This document shows, piece by piece, positions 8,181 through 16,809 of a stretch of DNA of 64,000 nt. The position numbers and the translations under genes are program-made. The DNA comes from Caulobacter sp. UNC279MFTsu5.1. GTDB taxonomy: Bacteria; Pseudomonadota; Alphaproteobacteria; Caulobacterales; Caulobacteraceae. Under the pieces are notes generated by a model, which did no database searches, was not told where the DNA came from, and saw only the letters and a list, made by a program, of their open reading frames with translations. Location of the stretch: positions 62,001 through 126,000 of the forward strand of contig NZ_FORN01000005.1 of NCBI RefSeq assembly GCF_900114015.1, read 5' to 3'. How positions within the stretch are numbered: position 1 is the stretch's first letter; each line of letters opens with the position of its first letter.

Positions 8181-9281
8181 ATGAGCACCAACCGCATTCT
8201 CGGCACCCGCCGCTCGCTGCTGACGGCCATGGGCGCCGCGGCCATCGGCATCAGCTTCACCGCCTGCGGCCAGAAGCCCGCGGGCGAAGCCGCCAAGTCG
8301 GCGAGCGGCGAAGAGCCCAAGCTGAACTTCTACAACTGGGACACCTATATCGGCGAGACGACCCTGGCCGACTTCAAGAAGGCCACCGGCGTCGACGTCA
8401 ATATGAGCCTGTTCGCCACCAACGACGAACTGTTCGCCAAGCTGAAGGCCGGCAACGCCGGCTACGACGTGATCGTGCCGTCCAACGAGTTCGTCACCCG
8501 CATGGGCCAGGCCGGCATGCTGGAGCCGCTGGACCACGCCAAGATCCCCAACATCAAGAACATCGATCCGGCCTTCCTCGACCCCGACTACGACAAGGGC
8601 CGCAAGTTCTCGATGCCCTACACCTGGCTGGTGCTGGGCATCGGCTATCGCAAGAGCAAGGTGCAGGGCGTTCCGGACAGCTGGAAGTACCTGTTCGACA
8701 GCGCGCAATACAACGGCCGCATCGCCCTGCTGTCGGAAAGCGCCGACCTGGTGCGCCTGGCCGCCAAGTACAAGGGCCACAGCGTCAACAACATCCCGCC
8801 CGAGTTGGTCAAGGAAATCGAGGCGATGCTGATCAAGCAGAAGCCCTATGTGAAGGCGTTCCACGACGACAACGGCCAGGACATGCTGGTGGCCGGCGAC
8901 GTCGACCTGGTGCTGGAATACAACGGCGACATCGCCCAGGTGATGAAGGACGACCCGGACATCGACTTCGTGATCCCCAAGGAAGGATCGCTGATCAATT
9001 CCGACACCCTGTGCATCCCCAAGGGCGCGCCGCGACCGGACAACGCCCACAAGTTCATCAACTACCTGCTGGACGCCCAGGCCGGGGCCGAGATCTCCAA
9101 GACCATCCTCTACCCGACCCCGAACGCGGCGGCCAAGGCGCTGATGCCGCCGGCCTATCGCGACAACAAGGTGATCTTCCCGCCGGCCGACATCATGTCC
9201 AAGTGCGAGTACGGGGCGTTCGAGGGGGCCGAGAAGGCCAGCCTGTACGAGGAAGTCATCACCAAGGTGCGGGCGGCTTAG
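8181..9281 (+). CDS. potF: Polyamine ABC transporter substrate-binding lipoprotein (PotF/PotD family)
   Basis: This 366-residue periplasmic binding protein takes up putrescine or spermidine. The N-terminus has a twin arginine (TRRSLLT) followed by a hydrophobic stretch and a lipobox ending at Cys29 (ISFTAC), so it is probably a lipoprotein and possibly Tat-exported. LNFYNWDTYIGE at the mature start and the YDVIVPSNEFV segment are typical of PotD/PotF. It is first of a transporter set with permeases at 9423 and 10474 and the ATPase at 11525, each separated from the next by a palindromic repeat. AAGGGGAG lies just upstream of the start. Confidence 0.93.
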   Translation: MSTNRILGTRRSLLTAMGAAAIGISFTACGQKPAGEAAKSASGEEPKLNFYNWDTYIGETTLADFKKATGVDVNMSLFATNDELFAKLKAGNAGYDVIVPSNEFVTRMGQAGMLEPLDHAKIPNIKNIDPAFLDPDYDKGRKFSMPYTWLVLGIGYRKSKVQGVPDSWKYLFDSAQYNGRIALLSESADLVRLAAKYKGHSVNNIPPELVKEIEAMLIKQKPYVKAFHDDNGQDMLVAGDVDLVLEYNGDIAQVMKDDPDIDFVIPKEGSLINSDTLCIPKGAPRPDNAHKFINYLLDAQAGAEISKTILYPTPNAAAKALMPPAYRDNKVIFPPADIMSKCEYGAFEGAEKASLYEEVITKVRAA

Positions 9282-9290
9282 GGGCGGAAC

Positions 9291-9406
9291 GATGCTGCTC
9301 CCCCTCTGGGGGAGCTGTCGCGAAGTGACTGAGGGGGTCTTTCGGCCCAGGCCGCGCCGGCCCCCTCAGGCCCTTCGGGCCACCTCCCCCAGAGGGGGAG
9401 GATCTG
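9291..9406. repeat. Palindromic intergenic repeat, family B
   Basis: GACTGAGGGGGTC and GGCCCCCTCAGGCCCTTCGG arms with CCCCCTCTGGGGGAG hairpins. It lies between potF and potH. Family B recurs at 22819, 54084 and 54556. Confidence 0.85.
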
Positions 9407-9422
9407 TTGAAGAGGACCTTCC

Positions 9423-10313
9423 ATGGAGCAGAGCTGGAAACAGGCTAAGGCCGTCTTCGCCGCGGCGCTCAGCGCGCCGCTGGTGTGGCTGGTGCTGTTC
9501 TTCCTGATCCCGCTGGCCATCGTCTGGGCCTACAGCTTCGGCCACAACGAGGGCCTGACCCAGATCGCCATCACCGGCACGTTCAAGAACTACGCCCGGG
9601 CGATCGAGCCGCTGTACCTGAAGATCTTCCTTAAGTCGGCCTGGGTGGCGGCCCTGACCACCGGCCTGTGCCTGGTGATCGGCTTCCCGGTCGCCCTGGC
9701 CATCACCTTCGCCTCGCAGAAAGCCAAGGCCTGGCTGCTGCTGCTGATCATGCTGCCGTTCTGGACGAACCTCCTGATCCGCACCTACGCCCTGATCGCC
9801 GTGCTGCGCAACGAGGGCTACATCAACAAGTCGCTGGAGGCGGTCTGGACCCTGGCCGGCAGGGTGCTGCCCCTGGCCCCGTTCCAGCCGCTGGAGATGA
9901 TGCACACCAATTTCGCGGTGATCGTCGGCCTGGTCTATGTCCACCTGCCTTTCATGGTGCTGCCGCTGTATTCGGCGCTGGACCGGCTGGACAAGTCGCT
10001 GCTGGAGGCCAGCCTCGACCTGGGGGCGGGCCACATGCGCACCCTGTTCAAGGTGGTCGTGCCGCTGGCCCTGCCGGGCATCGCCTCGGGCGTGCTGATC
10101 ACCTTCATCCCGGCGCTCGGGGCCTACCTGACCCCCGACCTGCTGGGAGGGCCCGACAGCCAGATGATCGCCAACGTCATCGAGCGCCAGTTCAAGCGCG
10201 CCAACGACTGGCCGTTCGGCGCGGCCCTGTCGTTCCTGCTGATGTACCTGACCTTCGTGGCCATCGCCGTGCAGGCGCTGTTGAGCAAGGGCAGGAAGGG
10301 GGCGGCGGCATGA
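9423..10313 (+). CDS. potH: Polyamine ABC transporter permease (PotH-like)
   Basis: This 296-residue inner-membrane permease has about six hydrophobic segments, the first near residues 15-37 (SAPLVWLVLFFLIPLAIVW). The EAA-type loop that docks on the ATPase is visible as EASLDLGAGHMRTLFKVVVP. PotH pairs with PotI to form the channel for putrescine import. GAAGAGGA upstream of ATG 9423 serves as ribosome binding site, just outside the family B repeat. Confidence 0.92.
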   Translation: MEQSWKQAKAVFAAALSAPLVWLVLFFLIPLAIVWAYSFGHNEGLTQIAITGTFKNYARAIEPLYLKIFLKSAWVAALTTGLCLVIGFPVALAITFASQKAKAWLLLLIMLPFWTNLLIRTYALIAVLRNEGYINKSLEAVWTLAGRVLPLAPFQPLEMMHTNFAVIVGLVYVHLPFMVLPLYSALDRLDKSLLEASLDLGAGHMRTLFKVVVPLALPGIASGVLITFIPALGAYLTPDLLGGPDSQMIANVIERQFKRANDWPFGAALSFLLMYLTFVAIAVQALLSKGRKGAAA

Positions 10314-10328
10314 GGGCGTTCAGCGGCC

Positions 10329-10472
10329 GGACGCCCCCTCCGTCACGAGGCTTCGCCTCGCGCCACCTCCCCCGTTGCACGGGGGAGGAGATGGTCGGCG
10401 CGGTTTCCTCCTCACCCGCGAAGCGGGGGAGGTGGCGCGCCGCGAATACGCGGCGTGACGGAGGGGGCGTCC
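10329..10472. repeat. Palindromic intergenic repeat, family A, abutting the potI start
   Basis: The right end (GTGACGGAGGGGGCGTCC) stops one base before the potI ATG at 10474, and its GGAGGGGG is the only Shine-Dalgarno-like sequence in place. Confidence 0.88.
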
Positions 10473-10473
10473 A

Positions 10474-11331
10474 ATGACCAAGCTCCGCAAATCCCCCCCC
10501 GGCCCCCTGGAATACCTCCGCCGCTGGCAGATGCAGGCCTGGCTGGCCGCCGTGGGCGTGTTCCTCTACGCGCCGCTGATCGCCCTGATGGCCTTCAGCT
10601 TCAACGACAGCCGGCGCAACATCGTCTGGAAGGGCTTCACGCTCAAATATTACGACAAGGCCTTCCACGACTCGTCGCTGATCGAGGCCTTCGCCAACTC
10701 CCTGACCATCGCCGCCCTGTGCACGGTGCTGAGCGTGGCCCTGGGGGCCATGGTCGCCCTAGTGCTGTGGCGGTTCCGCTTCCCGGGCAAGACGGTGCTG
10801 GACGGGGCCCTGGCCCTGCCGATCGTGGTGCCCGAGATCTGCATGGGCGTGGCCATGCTGGTGTTCTTCGCCAAGGTCCTGCCCTGGCCGGTGGGCCTGC
10901 CCTGGCCGTTGAACCTGGGGGCCATCACCATCGCCCACGTGTCGTTCTCGTTCCCGTTCGTGGCCGTGGTGGTCCGGGCCCGCATGGCCAGCTTCAACCG
11001 CGAGATGGAGGAGGCGGCCCGGGACCTGGGAGCCGGCGAGTGGCGCACGATCAAGGACGTGATCCTGCCGCACATGGCCCCGTCGCTGGTGGCCGGGGCC
11101 CTGCTGGCCTTCACCCTCAGCCTGGACGACTTCGTCATCACCTTCTTCACTTCGGGGCCGGACACCGTGACCTTCCCGGTCAAGGTCTATTCGATGGTGC
11201 GCTTCTCGGTGACGCCCGAGGTCAACGCCGCCTCGACGATCCTGATCGCCCTGACCGTGATCCTGACCGCCGTGGCGCTGAAGCTGCAGGGCGACCCGGC
11301 CGGCGTGGCCGGGCACGGGGAGAAGCCATGA
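10474..11331 (+). CDS. potI: Polyamine ABC transporter permease (PotI-like)
   Basis: This 285-residue permease has about six membrane segments and the EAA loop EEAARDLGAGEWRTIKDVILP. FSFNDSRRNIVWKGFTLKYY near residues 31-50 is typical of PotI/PotC proteins. It completes the channel with PotH. The start codon directly follows a family A repeat whose G-rich end (GGAGGGGG, six bases before ATG) appears to act as ribosome binding site, so translation here may depend on a repeat that forms strong hairpins. Confidence 0.92.
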   Translation: MTKLRKSPPGPLEYLRRWQMQAWLAAVGVFLYAPLIALMAFSFNDSRRNIVWKGFTLKYYDKAFHDSSLIEAFANSLTIAALCTVLSVALGAMVALVLWRFRFPGKTVLDGALALPIVVPEICMGVAMLVFFAKVLPWPVGLPWPLNLGAITIAHVSFSFPFVAVVVRARMASFNREMEEAARDLGAGEWRTIKDVILPHMAPSLVAGALLAFTLSLDDFVITFFTSGPDTVTFPVKVYSMVRFSVTPEVNAASTILIALTVILTAVALKLQGDPAGVAGHGEKP

Positions 11332-11337
11332 GCCGCC

Positions 11338-11477
11338 GGACGCCCCCTCCGTCACGAGGCTGCGCCTCGCGCCACCTCCCCCGTTTCACGGAGGAGGAGA
11401 CCATGCCGCATCCTCCCCGTCCGCAAAGCGGGGGAGGTGGCGCGCCGCGAATACGCAGCGTGACCGAGGGGGCGTCC
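11338..11477. repeat. Palindromic intergenic repeat, family A
   Basis: GGACGCCCCCTCCGTCACG...GTGACCGAGGGGGCGTCC element between potI and potG. Confidence 0.85.
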
Positions 11478-11524
11478 CACGGCCTCTCAACGACTGAATT
11501 CGACGTGTCTCGGGGGCAGACGAC

Positions 11525-12652
11525 GTGAGCGACAACCAACCCATCATCACCTTCGAGAACGTCACCAAGCGCTTCGGCAAGATGGTGGCCGTCGACGACG
11601 TCTCGCTCAGCATCCACGAGGGTGAGTTCTTCTCGCTGCTGGGGCCGTCGGGCTGCGGCAAGACCACCCTGCTGCGGATGCTGGCCGGGTTCGAGACCCC
11701 GACCGAGGGCCGCATCCTGATCGACGGCCAGGACGTCTCGACCATTCCGCCCAACAAGCGGCCGGTCAACATGGTGTTCCAGTCCTACGCGGTGTTTCCG
11801 CACATGAGCGTGGCCGACAACGTCGCCTACGGCCTGATGGTCGACCGGGTCGGCAAGGCCGAGCGCGACCGGCGGGTGGAGGAGGCGCTGGACCTGGTCC
11901 AGTTGCACGGCCTGGCGGGGCGCAAGCCCGACCAGCTGTCGGGCGGCCAGCGGCAGCGCGTGGCCCTGGCCCGGGCCCTGGTCAAGCGGCCCCGCGTGCT
12001 GCTGCTGGACGAGCCGCTGTCGGCCCTGGACGCCAAGCTGCGCGACCAGATGCGTACCGAGCTGTGCACCCTGCAGGAGAAGGTCGGGATCACCTTCATC
12101 ATGGTCACCCACGACCAGGACGAGGCCCTGGCCCTGGCGTCGCGCTGCGCGGTGATGAACCGCGGCGTGCTGCAGCAGGTGGCCGGGCCCAGCGACCTCT
12201 ACGAGTTCCCCAACAGCCGCTTCGTGGCCGATTTCATCGGCAGCGTGAACCTGTTCGAGGGCGTGCTGGCGGTCGACGAGCCCAGCCACGCGGTGGTCAA
12301 GTCGCCGGACCTGGACTGCGACATCTTCCTGGACCACGGCGTCACCGGCGCGCGCGGCGGCACGGTCTGGGCGGCGCTGCGGCCCGAGAAGATCGAGCTG
12401 CACAAGCGCCCCGACGGCGGCCCGCCGCCCAACATGGGCGACTGCCCGCTGGGCCAGAACGCCGTCGCCGGGGTGATCAGGCACGAGGCCTATCTGGGCG
12501 GGGCCAGCGTCTACGAGGTGGAGATCCAGAGCGGCCGGCGGATCAAGGTCACCCGCCCCAACCTGACCCGCTGGGACCAGGAGGACTTCAAGCTGGGCGA
12601 GGCGGTGTGGCTGGGCTGGCATGCGTGCTCGCCGGCGGTGTTGCTGTCGTGA
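11525..12652 (+). CDS. potG: Polyamine ABC transporter ATP-binding protein (PotG-like)
   Basis: This 375-residue ATPase energises the PotFGHI importer. Walker A is GPSGCGKTT (residues 40-48), the signature is LSGGQRQRVALARAL, Walker B is VLLLDEPLSALD and the switch His lies in MVTHDQDEA. The C-terminal third is a TOBE regulatory domain (WAALRPEKIEL onward). It starts with GTG at 11525. All four importer genes run in the order F-H-I-G, with the ATPase last. Confidence 0.93.
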   Translation: MSDNQPIITFENVTKRFGKMVAVDDVSLSIHEGEFFSLLGPSGCGKTTLLRMLAGFETPTEGRILIDGQDVSTIPPNKRPVNMVFQSYAVFPHMSVADNVAYGLMVDRVGKAERDRRVEEALDLVQLHGLAGRKPDQLSGGQRQRVALARALVKRPRVLLLDEPLSALDAKLRDQMRTELCTLQEKVGITFIMVTHDQDEALALASRCAVMNRGVLQQVAGPSDLYEFPNSRFVADFIGSVNLFEGVLAVDEPSHAVVKSPDLDCDIFLDHGVTGARGGTVWAALRPEKIELHKRPDGGPPPNMGDCPLGQNAVAGVIRHEAYLGGASVYEVEIQSGRRIKVTRPNLTRWDQEDFKLGEAVWLGWHACSPAVLLS

Positions 12653-12669
12653 CCTCCGTGGCTCACGCC

Positions 12670-12781
12670 CTTGCCCCCACCTGGCCGCTGCGCAGCCTGT
12701 CCGCCCCCATAGGGGGCGGAGCCTCGGCGCTCTTCCCCCTATGGGGCAAGACGACCGCGAAGCGGTCCGTAGGGGGCAAGT
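12670..12781. repeat. Palindromic intergenic repeat, family C
   Basis: CTTGCCCCCACCTGGCCGCT...AGCGGTCCGTAGGGGGCAAG with inner CCGCCCCCATAGGGGGCGG. It ends six bases before the puuD-like ATG. Seven copies occur in the window. Confidence 0.85.
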
Positions 12782-12786
12782 GATCC

Positions 12787-13575
12787 ATGACCCGCCCCGT
12801 CGCCGGGATCATCTGCTGCACCCGCACCGTCGGGATCGAGCCGGCCCAGGCGGTGATGAACCGCTATGTGGCCGGCGCCATGCAGTATGCCGACGCCGCG
12901 GCCCTGCTGGTGCCGTCGATGCCGCAGCTGATGAAGGCCTCGGAGGTCGCGTCGAGGCTGGACGGCCTGATGCTGACCGGCAGCCCGTCCAACCTCGACC
13001 CCGCCCTCTACGGCCAGGACGTGGCCGACGCCCCCGGCCCGTTCGACGCGGCGCGCGACACCATGACCGCCGACCTGATCCGGGCCATGCTCGACCTGGG
13101 CCGGCCGGTGTTCGGGGTGTGCCGGGGCTTCCAGGAGATCAATGTCGCGTTCGGCGGCACGCTGCGGCGGGACATGGTCACGAGCGATGAGCTGATCGCC
13201 CACCACGCCTCCGACGAGGTCGATTTCGACGGCATGTTCGACCACGAGCACCGCGTCGACCTGACCCCCGGCGGCGTGCTGGCGACGGCGTTCGGCGCCG
13301 AGGCGGCCACCGTCAATTCCGTGCACTACCAGGGCGTCGACCGGCTGGGCGAGGGCCTGGCCGTCGAGGCCCGCGCCCCCGACGGCGTGGTCGAGGCGGT
13401 GTCGGCGACCGTCAACGCCGCGCCGGTCCTGGCCGTCCAGTGGCATCCCGAATGGAAAACCGAGCAGAACTCGCAGAGCCAGGCGTTCTTCCAGCTGTTC
13501 GGTCGGGCGCTGCGGGGCCAACCCCTTGTTCCGCTCATCCCGGCGAACGCCGGGACCCAGAGGGCGGAGCGCTGA
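12787..13575 (+). CDS. puuD: Gamma-glutamyl-GABA hydrolase (PuuD-like, class I glutamine amidotransferase fold)
   Basis: This 262-residue peptidase C26 family enzyme hydrolyses gamma-glutamyl-GABA to glutamate and GABA. The nucleophile is Cys112 in FGVCRGFQEIN, and the catalytic His220 and Glu222 lie in QWHPEW. The last 14 residues (PLIPANAGTQRAER) are encoded by the left end of a family D palindromic repeat starting at 13531, so the native C-terminus was replaced or extended by repeat insertion. The catalytic core is intact. The gene sits between the transporter and an aminotransferase, as expected for a polyamine operon. Confidence 0.9.
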   Translation: MTRPVAGIICCTRTVGIEPAQAVMNRYVAGAMQYADAAALLVPSMPQLMKASEVASRLDGLMLTGSPSNLDPALYGQDVADAPGPFDAARDTMTADLIRAMLDLGRPVFGVCRGFQEINVAFGGTLRRDMVTSDELIAHHASDEVDFDGMFDHEHRVDLTPGGVLATAFGAEAATVNSVHYQGVDRLGEGLAVEARAPDGVVEAVSATVNAAPVLAVQWHPEWKTEQNSQSQAFFQLFGRALRGQPLVPLIPANAGTQRAER

Positions 13576-13657
13576 GGTGGGGTCCTTGAACGCAGCGCCC
13601 GTCCAGCCCGCCCCGGCGCCATAGGATCCAGGTCCCGGCGTTCGCCGGGATGAGCGG
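13531..13657. repeat. Palindromic intergenic repeat, family D, overlapping the puuD-like 3' end
   Basis: CCGCTCATCCCGGCGAACGC...GCGTTCGCCGGGATGAGCGG. Its first 45 bases are the last 14 sense codons and stop of the puuD-like gene. Confidence 0.87.
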
Positions 13658-13692
13658 ATTTTACAGAACAAGAAAAGACCAGGAGTAACCCG

Positions 13693-15096
13693 ATGACCGC
13701 CCCGATCCGCAACCACGACATCGCCGAGCTCAAGCGCCTGGACCTGGCCCACCACCTGCCGGCCCAGGCCGACCACAAGGTCATCGCCCAGCTGGGCGGC
13801 AGCCGGATCATCACCCGGGCCGACGGCGTCTACATCCACGACGGCGAGGGCCACCAGATCCTCGACGGCATGGCCGGGCTGTGGTGCGTCAATGTCGGCT
13901 ACGGCCGCGAGGAGCTGGCCAAGGCGGCCTACGACCAGATGCTGGAGCTGCCCTACTACAACACCTTCTTCAAGACCGCGACGCCGCCGCCGGTCAAGCT
14001 GGCCGCCAAGATCGCCGAGAAGATGGGCGGGCGCCTGACCCACGTCTTCTACAATTCGTCCGGCTCGGAGGCCAACGACACGGTCTTCCGCCTGGCCCGC
14101 CATTACTGGAAGCTGAAGGGCCAGCCCGACCGCAAGGTGTTCATCAGCCGCTGGAACGCCTATCACGGCTCGACCGTGGCCGGCGTTTCGCTGGGCGGCA
14201 TGAAGCCCATGCATGCGCAGGGCGACCTGCCGATCGCCGGCGTCGAGCACGTGATGCAGCCCTACCAGTTCGGCGAAGGCTTCGGCGAGGATCCCGCCGC
14301 CTTCCGCGATCGCGCCGTCAAGGCGATCGAGGACAAGATCCTGGAGGTCGGGCCGCAGAACGTCGCGGCCTTCATCGGCGAGCCGGTGCAGGGGGCGGGC
14401 GGGGTGATCATCCCGCCGGACGGCTACTGGCCGGCGGTCGAGGCCCTGTGCCGCAAATACGGGATCCTCTTGGTCTGCGACGAGGTGATCTGCGGCTTCG
14501 GGCGCCTCGGCCAATGGTTTGGCCACCAGCACTACGGCATCCAGCCCGACATGATCGCCATGGCCAAGGGGCTGTCGTCCGGCTACCTGCCGATTAGCGC
14601 CGTCGGCGTGGCCGACCACATCGTCGCCGAACTGCGCGAGAAGGGCGGCGACTTCATCCACGGCTTTACGTACTCCGGCCACCCGACCGCCGCCGCCGTG
14701 GCCCTGAAGAACCTGGAGATCATCGAGCGCGAGGGCCTGGTCGAGCGCACCCGCGACGACACCGGCCCCTATCTGGCCAAGGCCCTGGCCAGCCTGAACG
14801 ACCACCCGCTGGTCGGCGAGACCCGCTCGCTGGGCCTGATCGGGGCGGTCGAGATCGTGCGCGAGAAGGGCACCAACCACCGCTTCCTCGACAAGGAGGG
14901 CGAGGCCGGGCCGATCGTCCGCGACCTGTGCATCGCCAACGGCCTGATGGTCCGCGCCATCCGCGACAGCATCGTCTGCTGCCCGCCGCTGATCATCACC
15001 CACGCCCAGATCGACGACCTGGTGGGGATCATCAGGAAGTCGCTGGACGCGGCCGAGCCGATGCTGCGGGCGTTGAAGCCGGAGGCGGCGGGATGA
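13693..15096 (+). CDS. Putrescine/omega-amino acid:pyruvate aminotransferase (SpuC-like)
   Basis: This 467-residue class III aminotransferase has GMAGLWCVNVGYGR, FYNSSGSEANDTVFRLARHYW, WNAYHGSTVAG, VCDEVICGFGR and the PLP lysine Lys292 in AMAKGLSSGYLP. The length and motifs fit the Pseudomonas SpuC group, which transaminates putrescine or related amines with pyruvate; GABA aminotransferase activity is also possible. It is related to the truncated enzyme at 1-744, so the locus holds at least two aminotransferases of this branch. CAGGAGT precedes the ATG. Confidence 0.87.
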   Translation: MTAPIRNHDIAELKRLDLAHHLPAQADHKVIAQLGGSRIITRADGVYIHDGEGHQILDGMAGLWCVNVGYGREELAKAAYDQMLELPYYNTFFKTATPPPVKLAAKIAEKMGGRLTHVFYNSSGSEANDTVFRLARHYWKLKGQPDRKVFISRWNAYHGSTVAGVSLGGMKPMHAQGDLPIAGVEHVMQPYQFGEGFGEDPAAFRDRAVKAIEDKILEVGPQNVAAFIGEPVQGAGGVIIPPDGYWPAVEALCRKYGILLVCDEVICGFGRLGQWFGHQHYGIQPDMIAMAKGLSSGYLPISAVGVADHIVAELREKGGDFIHGFTYSGHPTAAAVALKNLEIIEREGLVERTRDDTGPYLAKALASLNDHPLVGETRSLGLIGAVEIVREKGTNHRFLDKEGEAGPIVRDLCIANGLMVRAIRDSIVCCPPLIITHAQIDDLVGIIRKSLDAAEPMLRALKPEAAG

Positions 15097-15162
15097 GTAC
15101 GACCGCCTATCAACTGTCATCGTGGGATGGCAGGGCTGTGTGCCTGTCCATTGCGCCATGAG

Positions 15163-15186
15163 CCTTCTCCCGCAAGGGGAGAAGGG
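15163..15186. repeat. Short hairpin, family I fragment
   Basis: CCTTCTCCCGCAAGGGGAGAAGG hairpin resembling one end of the full element at 58461. It lies between the aminotransferase and the second puuA-like gene. Confidence 0.6.
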
Positions 15187-15234
15187 TAGAGTCGTCTTCG
15201 CCTTTGACCGCTTCCCTCAGACCCCCCGGGTGTC

Positions 15235-16635
15235 ATGAAGTACAAAGAAAAGAAATCCAAGCCCGCCCCCAAGACCACGCGCGGGGTCGCCTCGCTCGAC
15301 GACGCCAAGGACTGGTTCGCGCGGCAGAACATCGAGGAGATCGAGTGCGTCGTGCCCGACCTGGCCGGCGTGGCGCGGGGCAAGATCATGCCGGTGCGCA
15401 AGTTCCTGGGCGCGCCGTCGATGAACCTGCCGCTGGCGGTGTTCTACCAGACCATCACCGGCGACTTCCCCGAGTTCGAGGGGGCGGTGAACGCGGTGCA
15501 GTCGGACACCGACATCTTTCTGACCCCCGACCTGGCCACCCTGGCCGTGGTGCCCTGGGCCCAGGACCCGACCGCCCAGGTGATCCACGACGCCTTCCAC
15601 CCCGACGGCCGGCCGGTCGAGGAGAGCCCGCGCCAGGTGCTGCGCCGGGTGGTGGCCCTCTATCGCGAGAAGGGCTGGGAGCCGGTGGTGGCGCCGGAGA
15701 TCGAGTTCTACCTGGTCGACAAGAACACCGACCCCGACTACCCGCTGAAACCGCCGATCGGCCGTTCGGGAAGGCCCGAGACCGGCCGCCAGGGCTATTC
15801 GATCGCGGCGGTCAACGAGTTCGACGCCCTGTTCGAGGACATGTACGAATATTCCGAGCGCCAGGGGCTGGAGATCGACACCCTGATCCACGAGAGCGGC
15901 GTGGCCCAGATGGAGATCAATCTGCGGCACGGCAATCCGCTGGAGCTGGCCGACCAGGTGTTCATGTTCAAGCGCACCATCCGCGAGGTGGCGCTGGAGC
16001 ACGAGATCTACGCCACCTTCATGGCCAAGCCGATGGCCGCCGAGCCCGGCAGCGCCATGCACATCCACCAGTCGATCCTGGACCAGGACGGGAACAACCT
16101 GTTCTCCGACCCCAAGACCGGCGACGCCACCCCGCTGTTCTACGCCTTCATCGCCGGCCAGCAGCGCTACCTGCCGGCGATCATGGCCATACTGGCGCCG
16201 TACGTGAACAGCTACCGGCGGATCGCCCGCGACAGCGGGGCGCCGGTCAACACCCAGTGGGGCTACGACAACCGCACCTGCGGCCTGCGGGTGCCGCCGT
16301 CCGACCCGGCCAACCGCCGGCTGGAGAACCGCATCCCCTCGTCGGACGCCAACCCCTACCTGGCCATCGCCGCGGTGCTGGCCACCGGCTATCTGGGCAT
16401 GCTGCACAGCCTGACCCCCACCGCCCCGGTCGACACCGACGCCAGCGCCCGCGGCATCGAGCTGCCCCGCAGCCTGCTGGAATCGGTGACCCTGTTCGAG
16501 GAGGCCAAGCCCCTGGTCGACATCCTGGGCGCCACCTTCTGCGCCGCCTACGCCACGGTGAAGGAGGCCGAGTACGAGACCTTCATGCGCACGATCAGCC
16601 CGTGGGAGCGGGAGTTCCTGCTGCTGAATGTGTGA
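15235..16635 (+). CDS. puuA: Glutamine synthetase-like gamma-glutamylpolyamine synthetase (PuuA-like, copy 2)
   Basis: This 466-residue glutamine-synthetase-fold ligase has PEIEFYLVD (metal-binding Glu), HESGVAQMEINLRHG, GSAMHIHQSI (ATP/ammonia site), NSYRRIARDSGAP and NRRLENRIPSSDANPYLA. It is close in length to E. coli PuuA and clearly diverged from copy 1 (AMHIHQ against GFHVHV at the same motif). It adds glutamate to putrescine at the head of the Puu pathway and is followed, after a repeat, by the puuB-like oxidase. The Lys-rich first residues (MKYKEKKSK) look like an extension. Confidence 0.83.
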   Translation: MKYKEKKSKPAPKTTRGVASLDDAKDWFARQNIEEIECVVPDLAGVARGKIMPVRKFLGAPSMNLPLAVFYQTITGDFPEFEGAVNAVQSDTDIFLTPDLATLAVVPWAQDPTAQVIHDAFHPDGRPVEESPRQVLRRVVALYREKGWEPVVAPEIEFYLVDKNTDPDYPLKPPIGRSGRPETGRQGYSIAAVNEFDALFEDMYEYSERQGLEIDTLIHESGVAQMEINLRHGNPLELADQVFMFKRTIREVALEHEIYATFMAKPMAAEPGSAMHIHQSILDQDGNNLFSDPKTGDATPLFYAFIAGQQRYLPAIMAILAPYVNSYRRIARDSGAPVNTQWGYDNRTCGLRVPPSDPANRRLENRIPSSDANPYLAIAAVLATGYLGMLHSLTPTAPVDTDASARGIELPRSLLESVTLFEEAKPLVDILGATFCAAYATVKEAEYETFMRTISPWEREFLLLNV

Positions 16636-16648
16636 GGTCTCGAAGTCA

Positions 16649-16807
16649 CCTTCTCCCAGAGGGAGAAGGAGGGGCCCGCGACGAAGTCGTGGGAGGATGA
16701 GGGGTTACGCCGCCAGCCGGCGTGCCGGCGCGCCGTCGAACTCACCACCCCCTCACCCTCCCATTGCTGGCGCAATGGGCCCCTCCCTCTCCCCATGGGA
16801 GAGGGGG
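16649..16807. repeat. Palindromic intergenic repeat, family F
   Basis: CCTTCTCCC...GGGAGAGGG element with GGTTACG and GCCGGCGTGCCGGCGCGCCG segments, ending two bases before the puuB-like ATG. Confidence 0.85.
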
Positions 16808-16809
16808 CT

